From positions 23,350-42,968 of the forward strand of contig DMUF01000079.1 in the NCBI GenBank assembly GCA_003476445.1: 19,619 bases of DNA. The letters run 5' to 3'. Origin of the DNA: Gammaproteobacteria bacterium. Its GTDB lineage: Bacteria; Pseudomonadota; Gammaproteobacteria; Pseudomonadales; Azotimanducaceae. Both the position numbers and the translations under genes were made by a program. Positions 6,170-14,182 of this stretch are shown here, piece by piece; within the stretch, counting starts at the first letter, position 1; each line of letters opens with the position of its first letter. Under the pieces are notes generated by a model that was given only the letters and a program-made list of their open reading frames with translations, was not told the DNA's origin and did not search any database.

Positions 6170-7228
6170 GTGTTGGCAAAGAGTGACATTCTCGATCACC
6201 TCACCACGGCGGTCATTGCGCTCGACGCGGAGCTACGCGTGCGCTACGTCAATCCGGCAGGACAGTCGCTGCTTGGCACGAGTGACCTGCGCTCGGCGGG
6301 GCTCGCGATTGGCGAGCTGATACGCCCGCAAGATGCGTCGCTTTTCGAGCGCTTTCTGCAGGTGCTGGAAACGGGTCAGTCGCTCACGCGTCGTGGCGTG
6401 GATTTGCAGACCCGAGACGGTGCAGAGCTCACTGCGGACCTGACGGTTTCGCTTGATCCTGCATCCAGTCACCTCATCGTGGAGATGCAGCCGATCAACC
6501 GGCTCATGCGTATCAATCGAGACGACCACTCTCTCTTTTCCCAAGAGACCAGCCGGCTCCTGGTCCGCGGTCTGGCGCACGAAATCAAGAACCCGCTCGG
6601 GGGCGTGCGCGGCGCTGCGCAACTGCTCGAGCGAGAACTCGAAGACGATCATCTGAAGGAGTACACGCGCGTCATCATCGGTGAGGCCGACCGTCTCAAG
6701 GCATTGGTCGACCGCATGCTCGGACCAAACGTAGAGTCCAGCCGTCAGCCGGTCAACATTCACGCGGTGCTCGAGCATGTTATTCGCCTCATCGATGCGG
6801 AGGCGGCGGGGCGAATCCAGTTCGCACGCGACTATGACCCCAGCCTTCCGCCTGTGAGCGGGGATGAAACCCAGTTGATTCAGGCCGTGCTCAACATCAT
6901 GGCGAATGCTGCGCAAGCGCTCGATGCAACGCCGCGTGCGCTAATCAGCGTGCGCACGCGCGCCGTGCACCGGTTCACGATCGGTAATCGCATGCATCGT
7001 GTAGTTCTGCAGACCGACATCATCGACAACGGGCCGGGCATTCCTGCCGAGATGGTGGACCGAATCTATTTCCCGATGATCAGCGGCCGTCCGGATGGTA
7101 CTGGGCTCGGACTCGCGATCACACAAACGATCATTGGTCAGCACGGCGGCGTCATCGAATGTGAAAGCCGCCCTGGTCGGACCTGTTTTTCGGTATTTCT
7201 GCCGTTGGAGGAGAAGACTCGTGAGTAG
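6170..7228 (+). CDS. ntrB: Nitrogen regulation sensor histidine kinase NtrB (GlnL)
   Basis: From GTG 6170 the protein has 352 residues, against 349 in E. coli. An N-terminal PAS domain (ILDHLTTAVIALDAELRVRY and following, about 7-110) precedes the H-box GLAHEIKNPLGGVRGAAQ with His137, then the N-box, DNGPGIP and the GTGLGLAI ATP-binding motif. NtrB phosphorylates NtrC under nitrogen limitation and, with PII, dephosphorylates it in excess. The frame is open back to TTG 6095 (377 residues). I prefer GTG 6170 because 6095 has no Shine-Dalgarno, adds a proline-rich stretch absent from E. coli NtrB, and overlaps a sigma-54-like element. A GGAG sits at 6154-6157, rather far from 6170. The last 8 bases overlap ntrC. 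Confidence 0.94.
   Translation: MLAKSDILDHLTTAVIALDAELRVRYVNPAGQSLLGTSDLRSAGLAIGELIRPQDASLFERFLQVLETGQSLTRRGVDLQTRDGAELTADLTVSLDPASSHLIVEMQPINRLMRINRDDHSLFSQETSRLLVRGLAHEIKNPLGGVRGAAQLLERELEDDHLKEYTRVIIGEADRLKALVDRMLGPNVESSRQPVNIHAVLEHVIRLIDAEAAGRIQFARDYDPSLPPVSGDETQLIQAVLNIMANAAQALDATPRALISVRTRAVHRFTIGNRMHRVVLQTDIIDNGPGIPAEMVDRIYFPMISGRPDGTGLGLAITQTIIGQHGGVIECESRPGRTCFSVFLPLEEKTRE
7207..7213 (+). promoter_or_regulatory. Strong ribosome binding site for ntrC
   Basis: GGAGGAG ends 7 bases before GTG 7221. It decides the ntrC start: although the frame is open further upstream inside ntrB, only this GTG has a Shine-Dalgarno and gives an N-terminus aligning with other NtrC proteins. Confidence 0.85.
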
Positions 7229-8630
7229 TAACAGAGTCTGGGTGGTGGACGATGACCGATCCATTCGGTGGGTGCTCGAGCGGGCGATGACCCAGGCCGG
7301 TATTCCTATTACCGCGTTCGCCTCTGCCGATCACGCGCTTCATCACCTGAACGACGATCGGCCGATTGCGGTGATCACTGACGTGCGCATGCCGGGTATG
7401 AGCGGTATGGATTTCATCGAGCGGGTGCACAAAGCCTATCCGCAGCTGCCGGTCATCGTGATGACGGCGCACTCCGATCTCGACAGCGCGGTTACCGCCT
7501 ATCAGCGCGGGGCCTTCGAGTATTTGCCGAAGCCGTTCGATGTTGATGAGGCTGTTGCCATCGTCAAGCGTGCCATCACCTTCGCGGAAGAAACCGAGGC
7601 GCCGGCTGAACCGCGCAAGTCTGAGCCGGCACCGGAGATCATCGGTCAGGCACCGGCTATGCAGGAGGTATTCCGGGCGATTGGCCGGCTTGCGAACTCC
7701 AACATCACCGTGCTCATACGTGGAGCCTCGGGTTCCGGTAAGGAGCTGGTGGCCCGTGCACTGCATCGTCACAGCCCCCGGGCTGCCGGCAATTTCGTCG
7801 CGCTCAACATGGCAGCGATTCCCCGCGACCTGGTGGAATCCGAGCTCTTCGGCCACGAGAAGGGCGCTTTTACGGGTGCGAACAGCCGGCGTGTCGGTCG
7901 TTTCGAGCAGGCTGACGGCGGCACGTTGTTCCTTGATGAGATTGGTGACATGCCGCCCGACACGCAGACGCGCCTGCTGCGTGTGCTGGCCGATGGCGAG
8001 TTCTACCGGGTGGGTGGACTGACCCCGATTCGAGTCAACGTTCGCATCATCGCCGCGACACACCAGCATCTGGAGCAGCGTGTACAAGCGGGTTCCTTTC
8101 GCGAGGACTTGTTCCATCGGCTCAATGTCATCAGCGTTCATGTGCCGTCGCTTGCCGATCGCAAATCGGACATCCCGCTGCTTGCGCGGCATTTCCTGGA
8201 TCGCGCGGCGGAAGAGCTCGGTACGGAAAACAAGGCGATTCGGCCGGAAACGCTCGACTATCTGTGTAACCTGCCCTGGCCGGGCAATGTGCGTCAGCTT
8301 GAGAACACGTGTCGTTGGCTGACGGTGATGGCCTCTGGCCGCGAGATTCACCTGGAGGATCTGCCGCCCGAGCTCACCGCAGAAACCCAGCGTGAGGCGC
8401 CCATCGCCAACAACTGGGAGCAGGCCTTGGAGCGCTGGGTCGATGAGATGCTGACCGAGCCTGCCGGGTCTGCCGTGCTCGATGTGGCGGTCCCGCGGTT
8501 TGAGCGCATCGTCATTCGTGCGGCGTTGAAGCGCACAGGTGGGCGCAAGCGTGATGCTGCTGAGCTCCTGGGATGGGGGCGGAACACGCTGACCCGGAAG
8601 CTGGCTGAGCTCGGCATGCCCGAGACCTGA
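7221..8630 (+). CDS. ntrC: Nitrogen regulation response regulator NtrC (GlnG)
   Basis: The 469-residue protein has the same length as E. coli NtrC. The receiver domain carries the acidic triad D10-D12, phospho-acceptor D54 (TDVRMPG) and K104. The AAA+ domain (about 140-370) has Walker A GASGSGKE at 168-175, the sigma-54 contact loop GAFTGA at 215-220 and Walker B with D239-E240. The C-terminal Fis-type helix-turn-helix is at about 430-465 (GGRKRDAAELLGWGRNTLTRKL). Phosphorylated NtrC oligomerises on enhancers and opens sigma-54 promoters, here probably those of glnA and ntrBC. The second Walker A residue is Ala where this family usually has Glu. The start GTG overlaps the ntrB stop by 8 bases, so the pair is translationally coupled. 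Confidence 0.98.
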   Translation: MSSNRVWVVDDDRSIRWVLERAMTQAGIPITAFASADHALHHLNDDRPIAVITDVRMPGMSGMDFIERVHKAYPQLPVIVMTAHSDLDSAVTAYQRGAFEYLPKPFDVDEAVAIVKRAITFAEETEAPAEPRKSEPAPEIIGQAPAMQEVFRAIGRLANSNITVLIRGASGSGKELVARALHRHSPRAAGNFVALNMAAIPRDLVESELFGHEKGAFTGANSRRVGRFEQADGGTLFLDEIGDMPPDTQTRLLRVLADGEFYRVGGLTPIRVNVRIIAATHQHLEQRVQAGSFREDLFHRLNVISVHVPSLADRKSDIPLLARHFLDRAAEELGTENKAIRPETLDYLCNLPWPGNVRQLENTCRWLTVMASGREIHLEDLPPELTAETQREAPIANNWEQALERWVDEMLTEPAGSAVLDVAVPRFERIVIRAALKRTGGRKRDAAELLGWGRNTLTRKLAELGMPET

Positions 8631-8648
8631 GCGCGGCGCCGCCGGTTT

Positions 8649-9113
8649 ATGCTTCACGTGGCGCTTTATGAGCCGGAGATTCCGCCGAATGCGGGTAACG
8701 TCATTCGCCTGTGCGCCAATACGGGCGCGATGCTACATCTGATCGAGCCGCTGGGTTTCAGCATGGACGACGCCAAGCTGCGTCGCGCGGGTCTTGATTA
8801 CCATGAATGGGCGCGGGTGACGGTGCATCCTGGGCTCAGCGACTGCCTGCGCAGCGTTCAGCCGCAGCGGGTGTTTGCTTTTACGACCAAGGGGTCGCGC
8901 CTGATCACGGATGTGGCCTTTGCGGAGGGGGACTTCCTGCTCTTTGGCCCGGAGACCCGCGGACTTCCCGCGGCCGTGCTCGATAGCCTGTCTGCGGTGC
9001 AGAGGGTGCGTATTCCGATGCGGCCGGGGTCGAGAAGTCTCAATCTTTCGAACAGCGTTGCCGTGGTGGTCTACGAGGCGTGGCGCCAGCTTGGATTCGC
9101 TGGCGCGGTCTGA
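8649..9113 (+). CDS. trmL: tRNA (cytidine(34)-2'-O)-methyltransferase TrmL
   Basis: The 154-residue SPOUT-class methyltransferase is the size of E. coli TrmL (157). It methylates the 2'-O of the wobble nucleotide (C34 or cmnm5U34) in tRNA-Leu isoacceptors using S-adenosylmethionine. The N-terminal signature LYEPEIPPNAGNVIRLCANTG, the RRAGLDYHEW segment, and the trefoil-knot motifs LLFGPETRGLP and RIPMRPGSRSLNLSNSVAVVVYE are all present. It begins 18 bases after ntrC and may share its transcript. In E. coli trmL (yibK) lies close to secB, yibN and gpmI; that neighbourhood is kept here, so its place after ntrC marks the joining of two blocks. Confidence 0.96.
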   Translation: MLHVALYEPEIPPNAGNVIRLCANTGAMLHLIEPLGFSMDDAKLRRAGLDYHEWARVTVHPGLSDCLRSVQPQRVFAFTTKGSRLITDVAFAEGDFLLFGPETRGLPAAVLDSLSAVQRVRIPMRPGSRSLNLSNSVAVVVYEAWRQLGFAGAV

Positions 9114-9151
9114 ACGCTGGGCAGTTCTGTGCGCGAACAGTAGCGCAGCGT
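9114..9151. terminator. Candidate bidirectional terminator between trmL and secB
   Basis: ACGCTG (9114-9119) and CAGCGT (9146-9151) are complementary and enclose a smaller stem CTGT (9127-9130)/ACAG (9137-9140). The hairpin has unequal internal loops and no T-run. It lies between convergent genes, where a terminator is expected, but support is modest. Confidence 0.35.
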
Positions 9152-9176
9152 CAGACGCCGAGAACCTGCGGCTGGA

Positions 9177-9680
9177 TCAATGCGCGACCGGTGGCGGCAC
9201 CGCCGGGGCAGGTACGGCCTGCTGTTGCTGCTTGCGCAGGGCCTCTGCGTACAGTGCGTCAAAGTTGATCGGTGCCAGATGGACCGGCGGGAAGCCGCCG
9301 CGCGTGACAAGCGAGTCCACCGTTTCACGGATATATGGAAAGAGCGTGTTTGGGCAAAAGGTGCCAAGAATGCGCTGGGTGGTCGGCGCATCGAAACCGC
9401 TGATCAGGAATATCCCTGCGTACTGGACCTCGGCGATGAAAGCGGTCTTTGCTTCTTCGACGCGCGCTCGAAGCGTTACTCCGAGCACCACCTCGATGCG
9501 ATCAGGCCCAAGGTTTGCCGTCCGCGTGTTGATCTCGAGCTGAAACTCGGGCGTGGTTCGGTTGCCAAAGATTTCGGGTGCTTGCGGGCTCTCGAAGGAA
9601 GAGTCCTTCAGGTAGAGCCGCTCGATCCGGACCTGCCCGGTGGCTACTTCCGGGTTACGGGTAGATTCTGATTCCGCCAT
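9177..9680 (-). CDS. secB: Protein-export chaperone SecB
   Basis: The 167-residue product is slightly longer than E. coli SecB (155). SecB is a cytosolic tetramer that keeps preproteins unfolded and hands them to SecA. Family segments are clear: IERLYLKDSSFESPQAPEIF near residues 19-38, then the FQLEINTRT strand, the FIAEVQYAGIF strand, and the C-terminal FPYIRETVDSLVTRGGFPPVHLAPINFDALY region, which includes the SecA contact surface. A tail of Gln, Pro, Ala and Val (about 20 residues) follows in place of the short usual end. The start codon lies inside the 3' end of the upstream rhodanese gene (37-base overlap), implying one transcript and translational coupling. E. coli has grxC in between; here it is absent. 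Confidence 0.97.
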   Translation of the reverse strand: MAESESTRNPEVATGQVRIERLYLKDSSFESPQAPEIFGNRTTPEFQLEINTRTANLGPDRIEVVLGVTLRARVEEAKTAFIAEVQYAGIFLISGFDAPTTQRILGTFCPNTLFPYIRETVDSLVTRGGFPPVHLAPINFDALYAEALRKQQQQAVPAPAVPPPVAH

Positions 9681-10060
9681 TCCACCATTCCTCCGCCCAA
9701 TCGGCTGACATCCTTGAAGCCCTGCTTACGCAGCATGGTGCCTGCTGCGCCGGAGTGCTGCCCCATGCCGCAGGCGATGATCACCGGCTGCTCCGTGAAC
9801 TTGCGCAGCTCGTCGATCCGTGTTTGCAGACTAGCATAGGGAATATTGATTGCATTCACGATGTGACCGGCTTCGAACTCCTTCCGGTCGCGCACGTCCA
9901 CCACGATCGCCGATTCCCGGTTTACCCGGTCCACGAGCTGCTGTGGCGTGACGGTCTTTCCTCCGCGGCGCATTTCGTTGCGAATGAAGAGCGCGAGCAG
10001 CAGGAGAAAGGTCCCCACCAGTACCGGATGATTGCTAATGAATTCGAACAGTCTGTCCAT
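9644..10060 (-). CDS. Membrane-anchored rhodanese-like protein (YibN type)
   Basis: The 138-residue protein has one N-terminal membrane segment (about 12-27, PVLVGTFLLLLALFIRN) and a single rhodanese domain at about 37-135. The active-site loop ACGMGQHS carries the catalytic cysteine at residue 97. Rhodanese domains move sulfane sulfur via a cysteine persulfide; the physiological acceptor of this group is not established. Size, topology and position match E. coli YibN, which lies upstream of grxC-secB and is divergent from gpmI, as here apart from the missing grxC. The last 37 bases overlap secB in another frame. The ATG lacks a strong Shine-Dalgarno. Confidence 0.9.
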   Translation of the reverse strand: MDRLFEFISNHPVLVGTFLLLLALFIRNEMRRGGKTVTPQQLVDRVNRESAIVVDVRDRKEFEAGHIVNAINIPYASLQTRIDELRKFTEQPVIIACGMGQHSGAAGTMLRKQGFKDVSRLGGGMVEWRNQNLPVTRK

Positions 10061-10116
10061 GCATGTCTCATGCGCGGGGGCAAAAGCCCATGGGATCGTG
10101 GAAGCGAGGCTCGGGG

Positions 10117-10122
10117 ATTATA
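10117..10122 (-). promoter_or_regulatory. Possible -10 element of the rhodanese-secB operon
   Basis: On the minus strand this hexamer reads TATAAT, a perfect -10, about 57 bases upstream of the rhodanese start. No good -35 was found at 16-18 bases, so it is only a weak candidate. The rest of the 191-bp divergent region up to gpmI holds no element I can support; TAGACT at 10159-10164 is a possible plus-strand -10 for gpmI, also without a convincing -35. Confidence 0.3.
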
Positions 10123-10251
10123 CACAGCTCGCTTTCATCCCGCCCCGGACCGATCTGCTAGACTTTCTTCAGTGAGAACTCTCCGGCACCTGTGCCCTGC
10201 CCGGAGGAAAGCCCTGATCGGACTCAGACGAGCGGAGCTGCGAGCGAGCCC

Positions 10252-11805
10252 ATGAAAAGAACCACCTTGCTGGTCATCCTGGACGGCTTTGGTTACCGGG
10301 AAGAGAAGGAATCGAACGCCATTGCTGCGGCGCAAGCGCCGGTGTGGGCAAGGCTATGGAGCGAGCGGCCGCACACGCTGATCTCCGGTTCCGGCAGAGA
10401 CGTTGGTCTTCCGGCGGGACAAATGGGCAATTCCGAGGTAGGGCACATGAACCTCGGCGCTGGGCGCGTCGTGTACCAGGATCTCACACGCATCACCCAC
10501 GCCATCGAGCAGGGTGAGTTCGCTCGAAACCATGCCTTCCTGGCGCTGTTCGAGCGTCTGCGTCAGACCGGGGGCGCCTTGCACGTGATGGGGCTCCTCT
10601 CGCCGGGGGGGGTTCACAGTCACGAAGATCAGATCTTCGCGCTCATCGAGGCTGCAGCTGCCGCCGGGCTCGAAAAGATCTATCTGCACGCTTTTCTTGA
10701 TGGTCGCGACACACCGCCGCGCAGCGCTGAACCTTCTCTCGCGGCCGCTACCGCTTTGTTCGAACGCATCGGGCGTGGTCGAGTCGCGAGCGTGAGCGGT
10801 CGATTCTTCGCGATGGATCGCGACCGGCGCTGGGATCGGGTGGAACGCGCCTACAACCTCATGGTGCGTGGCGAAGCGCCGTTCCATGCGGAAACCGCGC
10901 TCGCAGGCCTCGAATCCGCATACGCGCGGGACGAAAGTGACGAGTTCGTTCAGCCAACCGCCATTCATCGCGCTGGCGAGCTGCCCGTACGCATGCATGA
11001 CGGCGACGGCGTGGTGTTCATGAATTTTCGGGCGGATCGGGCGCGTCAGATCACCCGCGCAATGATCGAGCCCGAGTTCGCCGACTTTGCCCGACGTAGC
11101 ACCGTGCGGCTTGCCGATTTCGTCATGCTCACGCGCTATGCCGACGATATTCACACGTCCTGCGCCTTCGAACCGCAGGGGCTCAGCAATACGCTCGGTG
11201 AATATCTAGCCCAACAGAGCCGCGCGCAGCTGCGCATCGCCGAGACCGAAAAGTACGCGCATGTGACCTTCTTCTTCTCCGGTGGGCGTGAAGACCCCTA
11301 CGAAGGCGAGCGACGTATTCTCATCCCGTCCCCCAAGGTCACCACCTATGACGAGTGCCCGGAGATGAGCGCGGCTAAGGTGACGGATGAACTGATCAAG
11401 GCTATCCGCTCGCAGGAGTTCGATTTCATCGTCTGCAATTACGCCAACGGTGACATGGTCGGCCACACCGGCAATTTTGCCGCAGCCGTGCAGGCGGTGG
11501 AGACACTCGACGCCTGTCTCGGGCGACTAGTCACGACCATCGAGGAAGCGGGCGGGCAGATGCTCATAACCGCCGACCACGGCAACGTGGAACAGATGGA
11601 AGACGTAGAAACGGGGCAGGCGCATACCGCGCACACCAGCGAACCGGTACCACTCGTCTATGTGGGGCCGCAAAGCGTTTCTCTCGATGCCGGTGGTGTG
11701 CTCGCTGACATTGCGCCGACCATTCTCGCTCTCATGCACATGGATATTCCTGGTGAAATGACCGGACATCCACTGGTTCGCATCCGCGAACGCCGCAGCG
11801 CCTGA
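10252..11805 (+). CDS. gpmI: 2,3-bisphosphoglycerate-independent phosphoglycerate mutase
   Basis: The 517-residue product interconverts 3- and 2-phosphoglycerate in glycolysis and gluconeogenesis, without the 2,3-bisphosphoglycerate cofactor; E. coli GpmM has 514 residues. Metal and catalytic motifs are visible: VILDGFG with Asp11, the phosphoserine motif GQMGNSEVGHMNLGAGR with Ser61, DGRDTPP, GRFFAMDRDRRWDR, NFRADRARQ, NYANGDMVGHTG, and ADHGNVE. It is a two-manganese enzyme of the alkaline phosphatase superfamily. ATG 10252 is chosen; an upstream in-frame extension to 10192 adds 20 residues not found in the family. It leads gpmI-envC-ctpA, a gene order shared in part with E. coli (gpmM-envC), and is divergent from the rhodanese gene. 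Confidence 0.98.
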   Translation: MKRTTLLVILDGFGYREEKESNAIAAAQAPVWARLWSERPHTLISGSGRDVGLPAGQMGNSEVGHMNLGAGRVVYQDLTRITHAIEQGEFARNHAFLALFERLRQTGGALHVMGLLSPGGVHSHEDQIFALIEAAAAAGLEKIYLHAFLDGRDTPPRSAEPSLAAATALFERIGRGRVASVSGRFFAMDRDRRWDRVERAYNLMVRGEAPFHAETALAGLESAYARDESDEFVQPTAIHRAGELPVRMHDGDGVVFMNFRADRARQITRAMIEPEFADFARRSTVRLADFVMLTRYADDIHTSCAFEPQGLSNTLGEYLAQQSRAQLRIAETEKYAHVTFFFSGGREDPYEGERRILIPSPKVTTYDECPEMSAAKVTDELIKAIRSQEFDFIVCNYANGDMVGHTGNFAAAVQAVETLDACLGRLVTTIEEAGGQMLITADHGNVEQMEDVETGQAHTAHTSEPVPLVYVGPQSVSLDAGGVLADIAPTILALMHMDIPGEMTGHPLVRIRERRSA

Positions 11806-11814
11806 GCGATAATC

Positions 11815-12954
11815 TTGCCCCTGGTGCTTGTCCGGGGCGCAGCTCTTGTGCTCCTGCTTGTTACTGGCACGGCTTCAGCGCGCGCTGAAGACGAGTCCGA
11901 AACACGCGCCGAGCTCGCTGAGATCACGGAAACACTCAACGACCTCGACAGCTGGTTCGGCGGCACTGATCGCAAGCGCGCGGCCCTCGAGCGCGAGATC
12001 GCCGAGCACGACGACAAGGTGGCCGACGCGAGCGCGGCAGTCGCGGCGGCTGCGGCAAAAGCAGCCGTGTTGAGGGACGAAATCGCGCAGCTCGAACGCG
12101 ATGCGGTGCCGCTGCGCGAGGCGCGCGCACGCGCGGCGCGACTGGTGGCGGATCATTTGCAGTCCGCGTATCGCTTGGCTGGCGAAGATTTCTTCCGGTT
12201 GCTGATGAACGACGAATCGGTGGATCGGCTGGAACGCATGGCCCGCTATCACCGCTATTTCAGCGCCGCTCAGGTCGATGCGCTCGAGCGTTACAACAAG
12301 GCGCTAGCCGCTCTCGCCGTACAGGAAGAGACCCTCGAGCAGCGCGTGACCGAGGCGACAGCCAGCGAGGCGGAGCACGCGCGGCGCATCGCCGCACTCG
12401 AAGATCTGCGCGGTGAGAATACGGATCTTCTGGCCCGCGTGAAGGAAGAACAGAAGGACAGGGCGCAAGAGCGTGATCGGCTCGAAGCCGATCGGCAGCG
12501 GCTCGAGAGTCTCCTCGCAGCCATCAGCCGCAAGGCGCTCGGGCTCGACGGCAGAAGCTTTGCCCAGTCCCGTGGCCGGCTGCCATGGCCGGTGGATGGC
12601 AAGGTCACGCACGCGTTCGGTAGTCCCCGCGCGGGTGGAAGGCTGCGCTGGAACGGCATCGTTGTCGGAGCGCCGGACGGCGCTGAATTTCGTGCGGTGC
12701 AGAGCGGTCGCGTGGTGTTCGCCGATTGGCTGCGCGGCTTTGGACTGTTGACCATCGTTGATCATGGCAACAGCTTTATGACCCTTTACGGGCAGGCCGA
12801 GATCCTCACGCGTGCGGTGGGGGACAGCGTGGCGCCCGGCGATGTGCTGGGACGTGTGGGTCGCAGCGGCGGCAGCCGGGAGGCCGGCGTTTATTTCGAG
12901 ATACGAGAGCGCGGACAAGCTCGGGATCCCTCGAACTGGCTGACTCGTCGTTGA
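11815..12954 (+). CDS. envC: Murein hydrolase activator EnvC (coiled coil plus degenerate LytM domain)
   Basis: The 379-residue protein has a signal peptide (hydrophobic 8-18, likely cut after ARA at 22-24), a long charged coiled-coil region of about 25-245, and a LytM/M23 domain at about 255-379. EnvC activates the amidases AmiA and AmiB at the septum in the periplasm. As in E. coli EnvC, the zinc-binding residues are missing: the first metal motif reads RWNGIVVGAP and the HxH position reads VYFEI, so it should be an activator and not an enzyme. The start TTG at 11815 lies 9 bases after gpmI; GTG 11824 is the alternative. Neither has a strong Shine-Dalgarno, so coupling to gpmI is likely. 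Confidence 0.93.
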   Translation: MPLVLVRGAALVLLLVTGTASARAEDESETRAELAEITETLNDLDSWFGGTDRKRAALEREIAEHDDKVADASAAVAAAAAKAAVLRDEIAQLERDAVPLREARARAARLVADHLQSAYRLAGEDFFRLLMNDESVDRLERMARYHRYFSAAQVDALERYNKALAALAVQEETLEQRVTEATASEAEHARRIAALEDLRGENTDLLARVKEEQKDRAQERDRLEADRQRLESLLAAISRKALGLDGRSFAQSRGRLPWPVDGKVTHAFGSPRAGGRLRWNGIVVGAPDGAEFRAVQSGRVVFADWLRGFGLLTIVDHGNSFMTLYGQAEILTRAVGDSVAPGDVLGRVGRSGGSREAGVYFEIRERGQARDPSNWLTRR

Positions 12955-12971
12955 AGTGCCACACTGAATTC

Positions 12972-14153
12972 ATGCAATTGCGTCCCCTCATTTTGCTTGG
13001 AATTACGGCGAGCATGGTCAGCGGCGTCGCCCTTGGCGTGCTCGGCTATCGCGCCTGGCTGGCGCCGCCGCCCACGAGTGACACGGCCAAGATGTTCGAT
13101 CGTGTGCTCACTGAGGTTCAGGAGAGCTACGTCGAAGAGATTCCGCGGGAAACTCTCGTCAGCAACGCTCTGCGCGGCATGTTGCATGATCTGGATCGTC
13201 ACTCCGTCTTTCTCGAAGCCAAGGATTGGGACACGCTCAAGAGCGAAACCACGGGCAACTTTGGTGGAGTCGGCATCGAGCTCGGTTTTCGTGACGGAGT
13301 TTTCACCGTGGTGACGCCCATGGCAGGAACGCCGGCCGAAGCAGCCGGTATTCGTGCGGGCGATCGCATACTCGAAATCGATGCGACGCCCGCGGGCGAT
13401 CTCGCCCTTCCCGAAATGGTTGAGCGTCTGCGCGGTGAGCCGGGCTCGACCGTGCAGCTACGCATCGAATCCTCGGAAGATACGTCGCCCCGCAGTATCG
13501 AGCTGGTGCGTGACATCATCCATATCAACAGCGTAAGCGCCCGCCAGCTGGAGCCAGGTTATGGCTATGTCCGGATCAACCAGTTCCGGGTAGAGACGGG
13601 CGAAGAGTTTTCCGCCGCCCTGACGGAGCTCAACGCAGAGGCCGGCGGAAATCTGAAGGGTCTGGTGCTCGACCTGCGCAATAACCCTGGTGGGGTGCTG
13701 CAGGCTTCCGTCGCCGTGGCGGACAGCCTGCTTGGCCAGGGGCTCATCGTGTACACCCAAGGGCGTCAGCCCTCGCGCCAGATCAAGTTCAAGGCGGCGC
13801 GTGAGGATCAGCTGGACGGTGCGCCGGTTGTGGTATTGATCAATGGCGGTTCCGCCTCGGCAGCCGAGGTGGTTGCGGGTGCCCTGCAAGACCATGGTCG
13901 CGCGCGATTGTTGGGCAGTCGCAGCTATGGCAAGGGGTCAGTCCAGACTGTGGTTGAACTCGACGGCGACGCTGCGATCAAGCTGACCACCGCGCACTAC
14001 TACACGCCCAACGGCCGCAACATTCACGAGCAGGGGATAGAGCCGGATGTTTCGCTCAAGGACGACCCTTCGCCGGATGATGACGAGGCGGTCATAGGTG
14101 AGGCGCTCAGCCTGCTGAAGACCGGCGAAGACGACCTGCAGGCGCGGTCATGA
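12972..14153 (+). CDS. Carboxy-terminal processing peptidase (S41, CtpA-like)
   Basis: The 393-residue periplasmic serine protease has an N-terminal membrane or signal segment (about 5-25), an S41 N-terminal helical region, a PDZ domain (about 95-180, GGVGIELGFRDG to LEIDATP) and a C-terminal catalytic domain. The Ser-Lys dyad is seen as Ser296 in NGGSASAAE and Lys321 in YGKGSVQ, with Gln325; their spacing equals that of known Ctp proteases. Such enzymes trim or degrade envelope proteins, including cell-wall hydrolases, which suits a place after envC. ATG 12972 gives a normal signal-anchor N-terminus; TTG 12951, overlapping the envC stop, would add seven residues. It converges with hisA. Confidence 0.94.
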   Translation: MQLRPLILLGITASMVSGVALGVLGYRAWLAPPPTSDTAKMFDRVLTEVQESYVEEIPRETLVSNALRGMLHDLDRHSVFLEAKDWDTLKSETTGNFGGVGIELGFRDGVFTVVTPMAGTPAEAAGIRAGDRILEIDATPAGDLALPEMVERLRGEPGSTVQLRIESSEDTSPRSIELVRDIIHINSVSARQLEPGYGYVRINQFRVETGEEFSAALTELNAEAGGNLKGLVLDLRNNPGGVLQASVAVADSLLGQGLIVYTQGRQPSRQIKFKAAREDQLDGAPVVVLINGGSASAAEVVAGALQDHGRARLLGSRSYGKGSVQTVVELDGDAAIKLTTAHYYTPNGRNIHEQGIEPDVSLKDDPSPDDDEAVIGEALSLLKTGEDDLQARS

Positions 14154-14174
14154 GGGTCTTGGAAGATAACCCTC
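14152..14174. terminator. Weak hairpin between ctpA-like gene and hisA
   Basis: GAGGGT (14152-14157) and ACCCTC (14169-14174) can pair across an 11-base loop. The stem starts in the stop codon of the S41 peptidase gene. It is in the right place for convergent genes, but is short and lacks a T-run. Confidence 0.25.
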
Positions 14175-14182
14175 GCGCACGT

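Noticed and set aside
7152..8657. A 501-codon open frame antisense to ntrC
   Set aside because: It lies opposite a gene with all NtrC motifs, its predicted protein has no family signature, and long antisense frames are expected in GC-rich genes.
10192..10251. N-terminal extension of gpmI by 20 codons
   Set aside because: The family starts at the MKRTTLLVILDG segment; the extension has no counterpart in known GpmI proteins.
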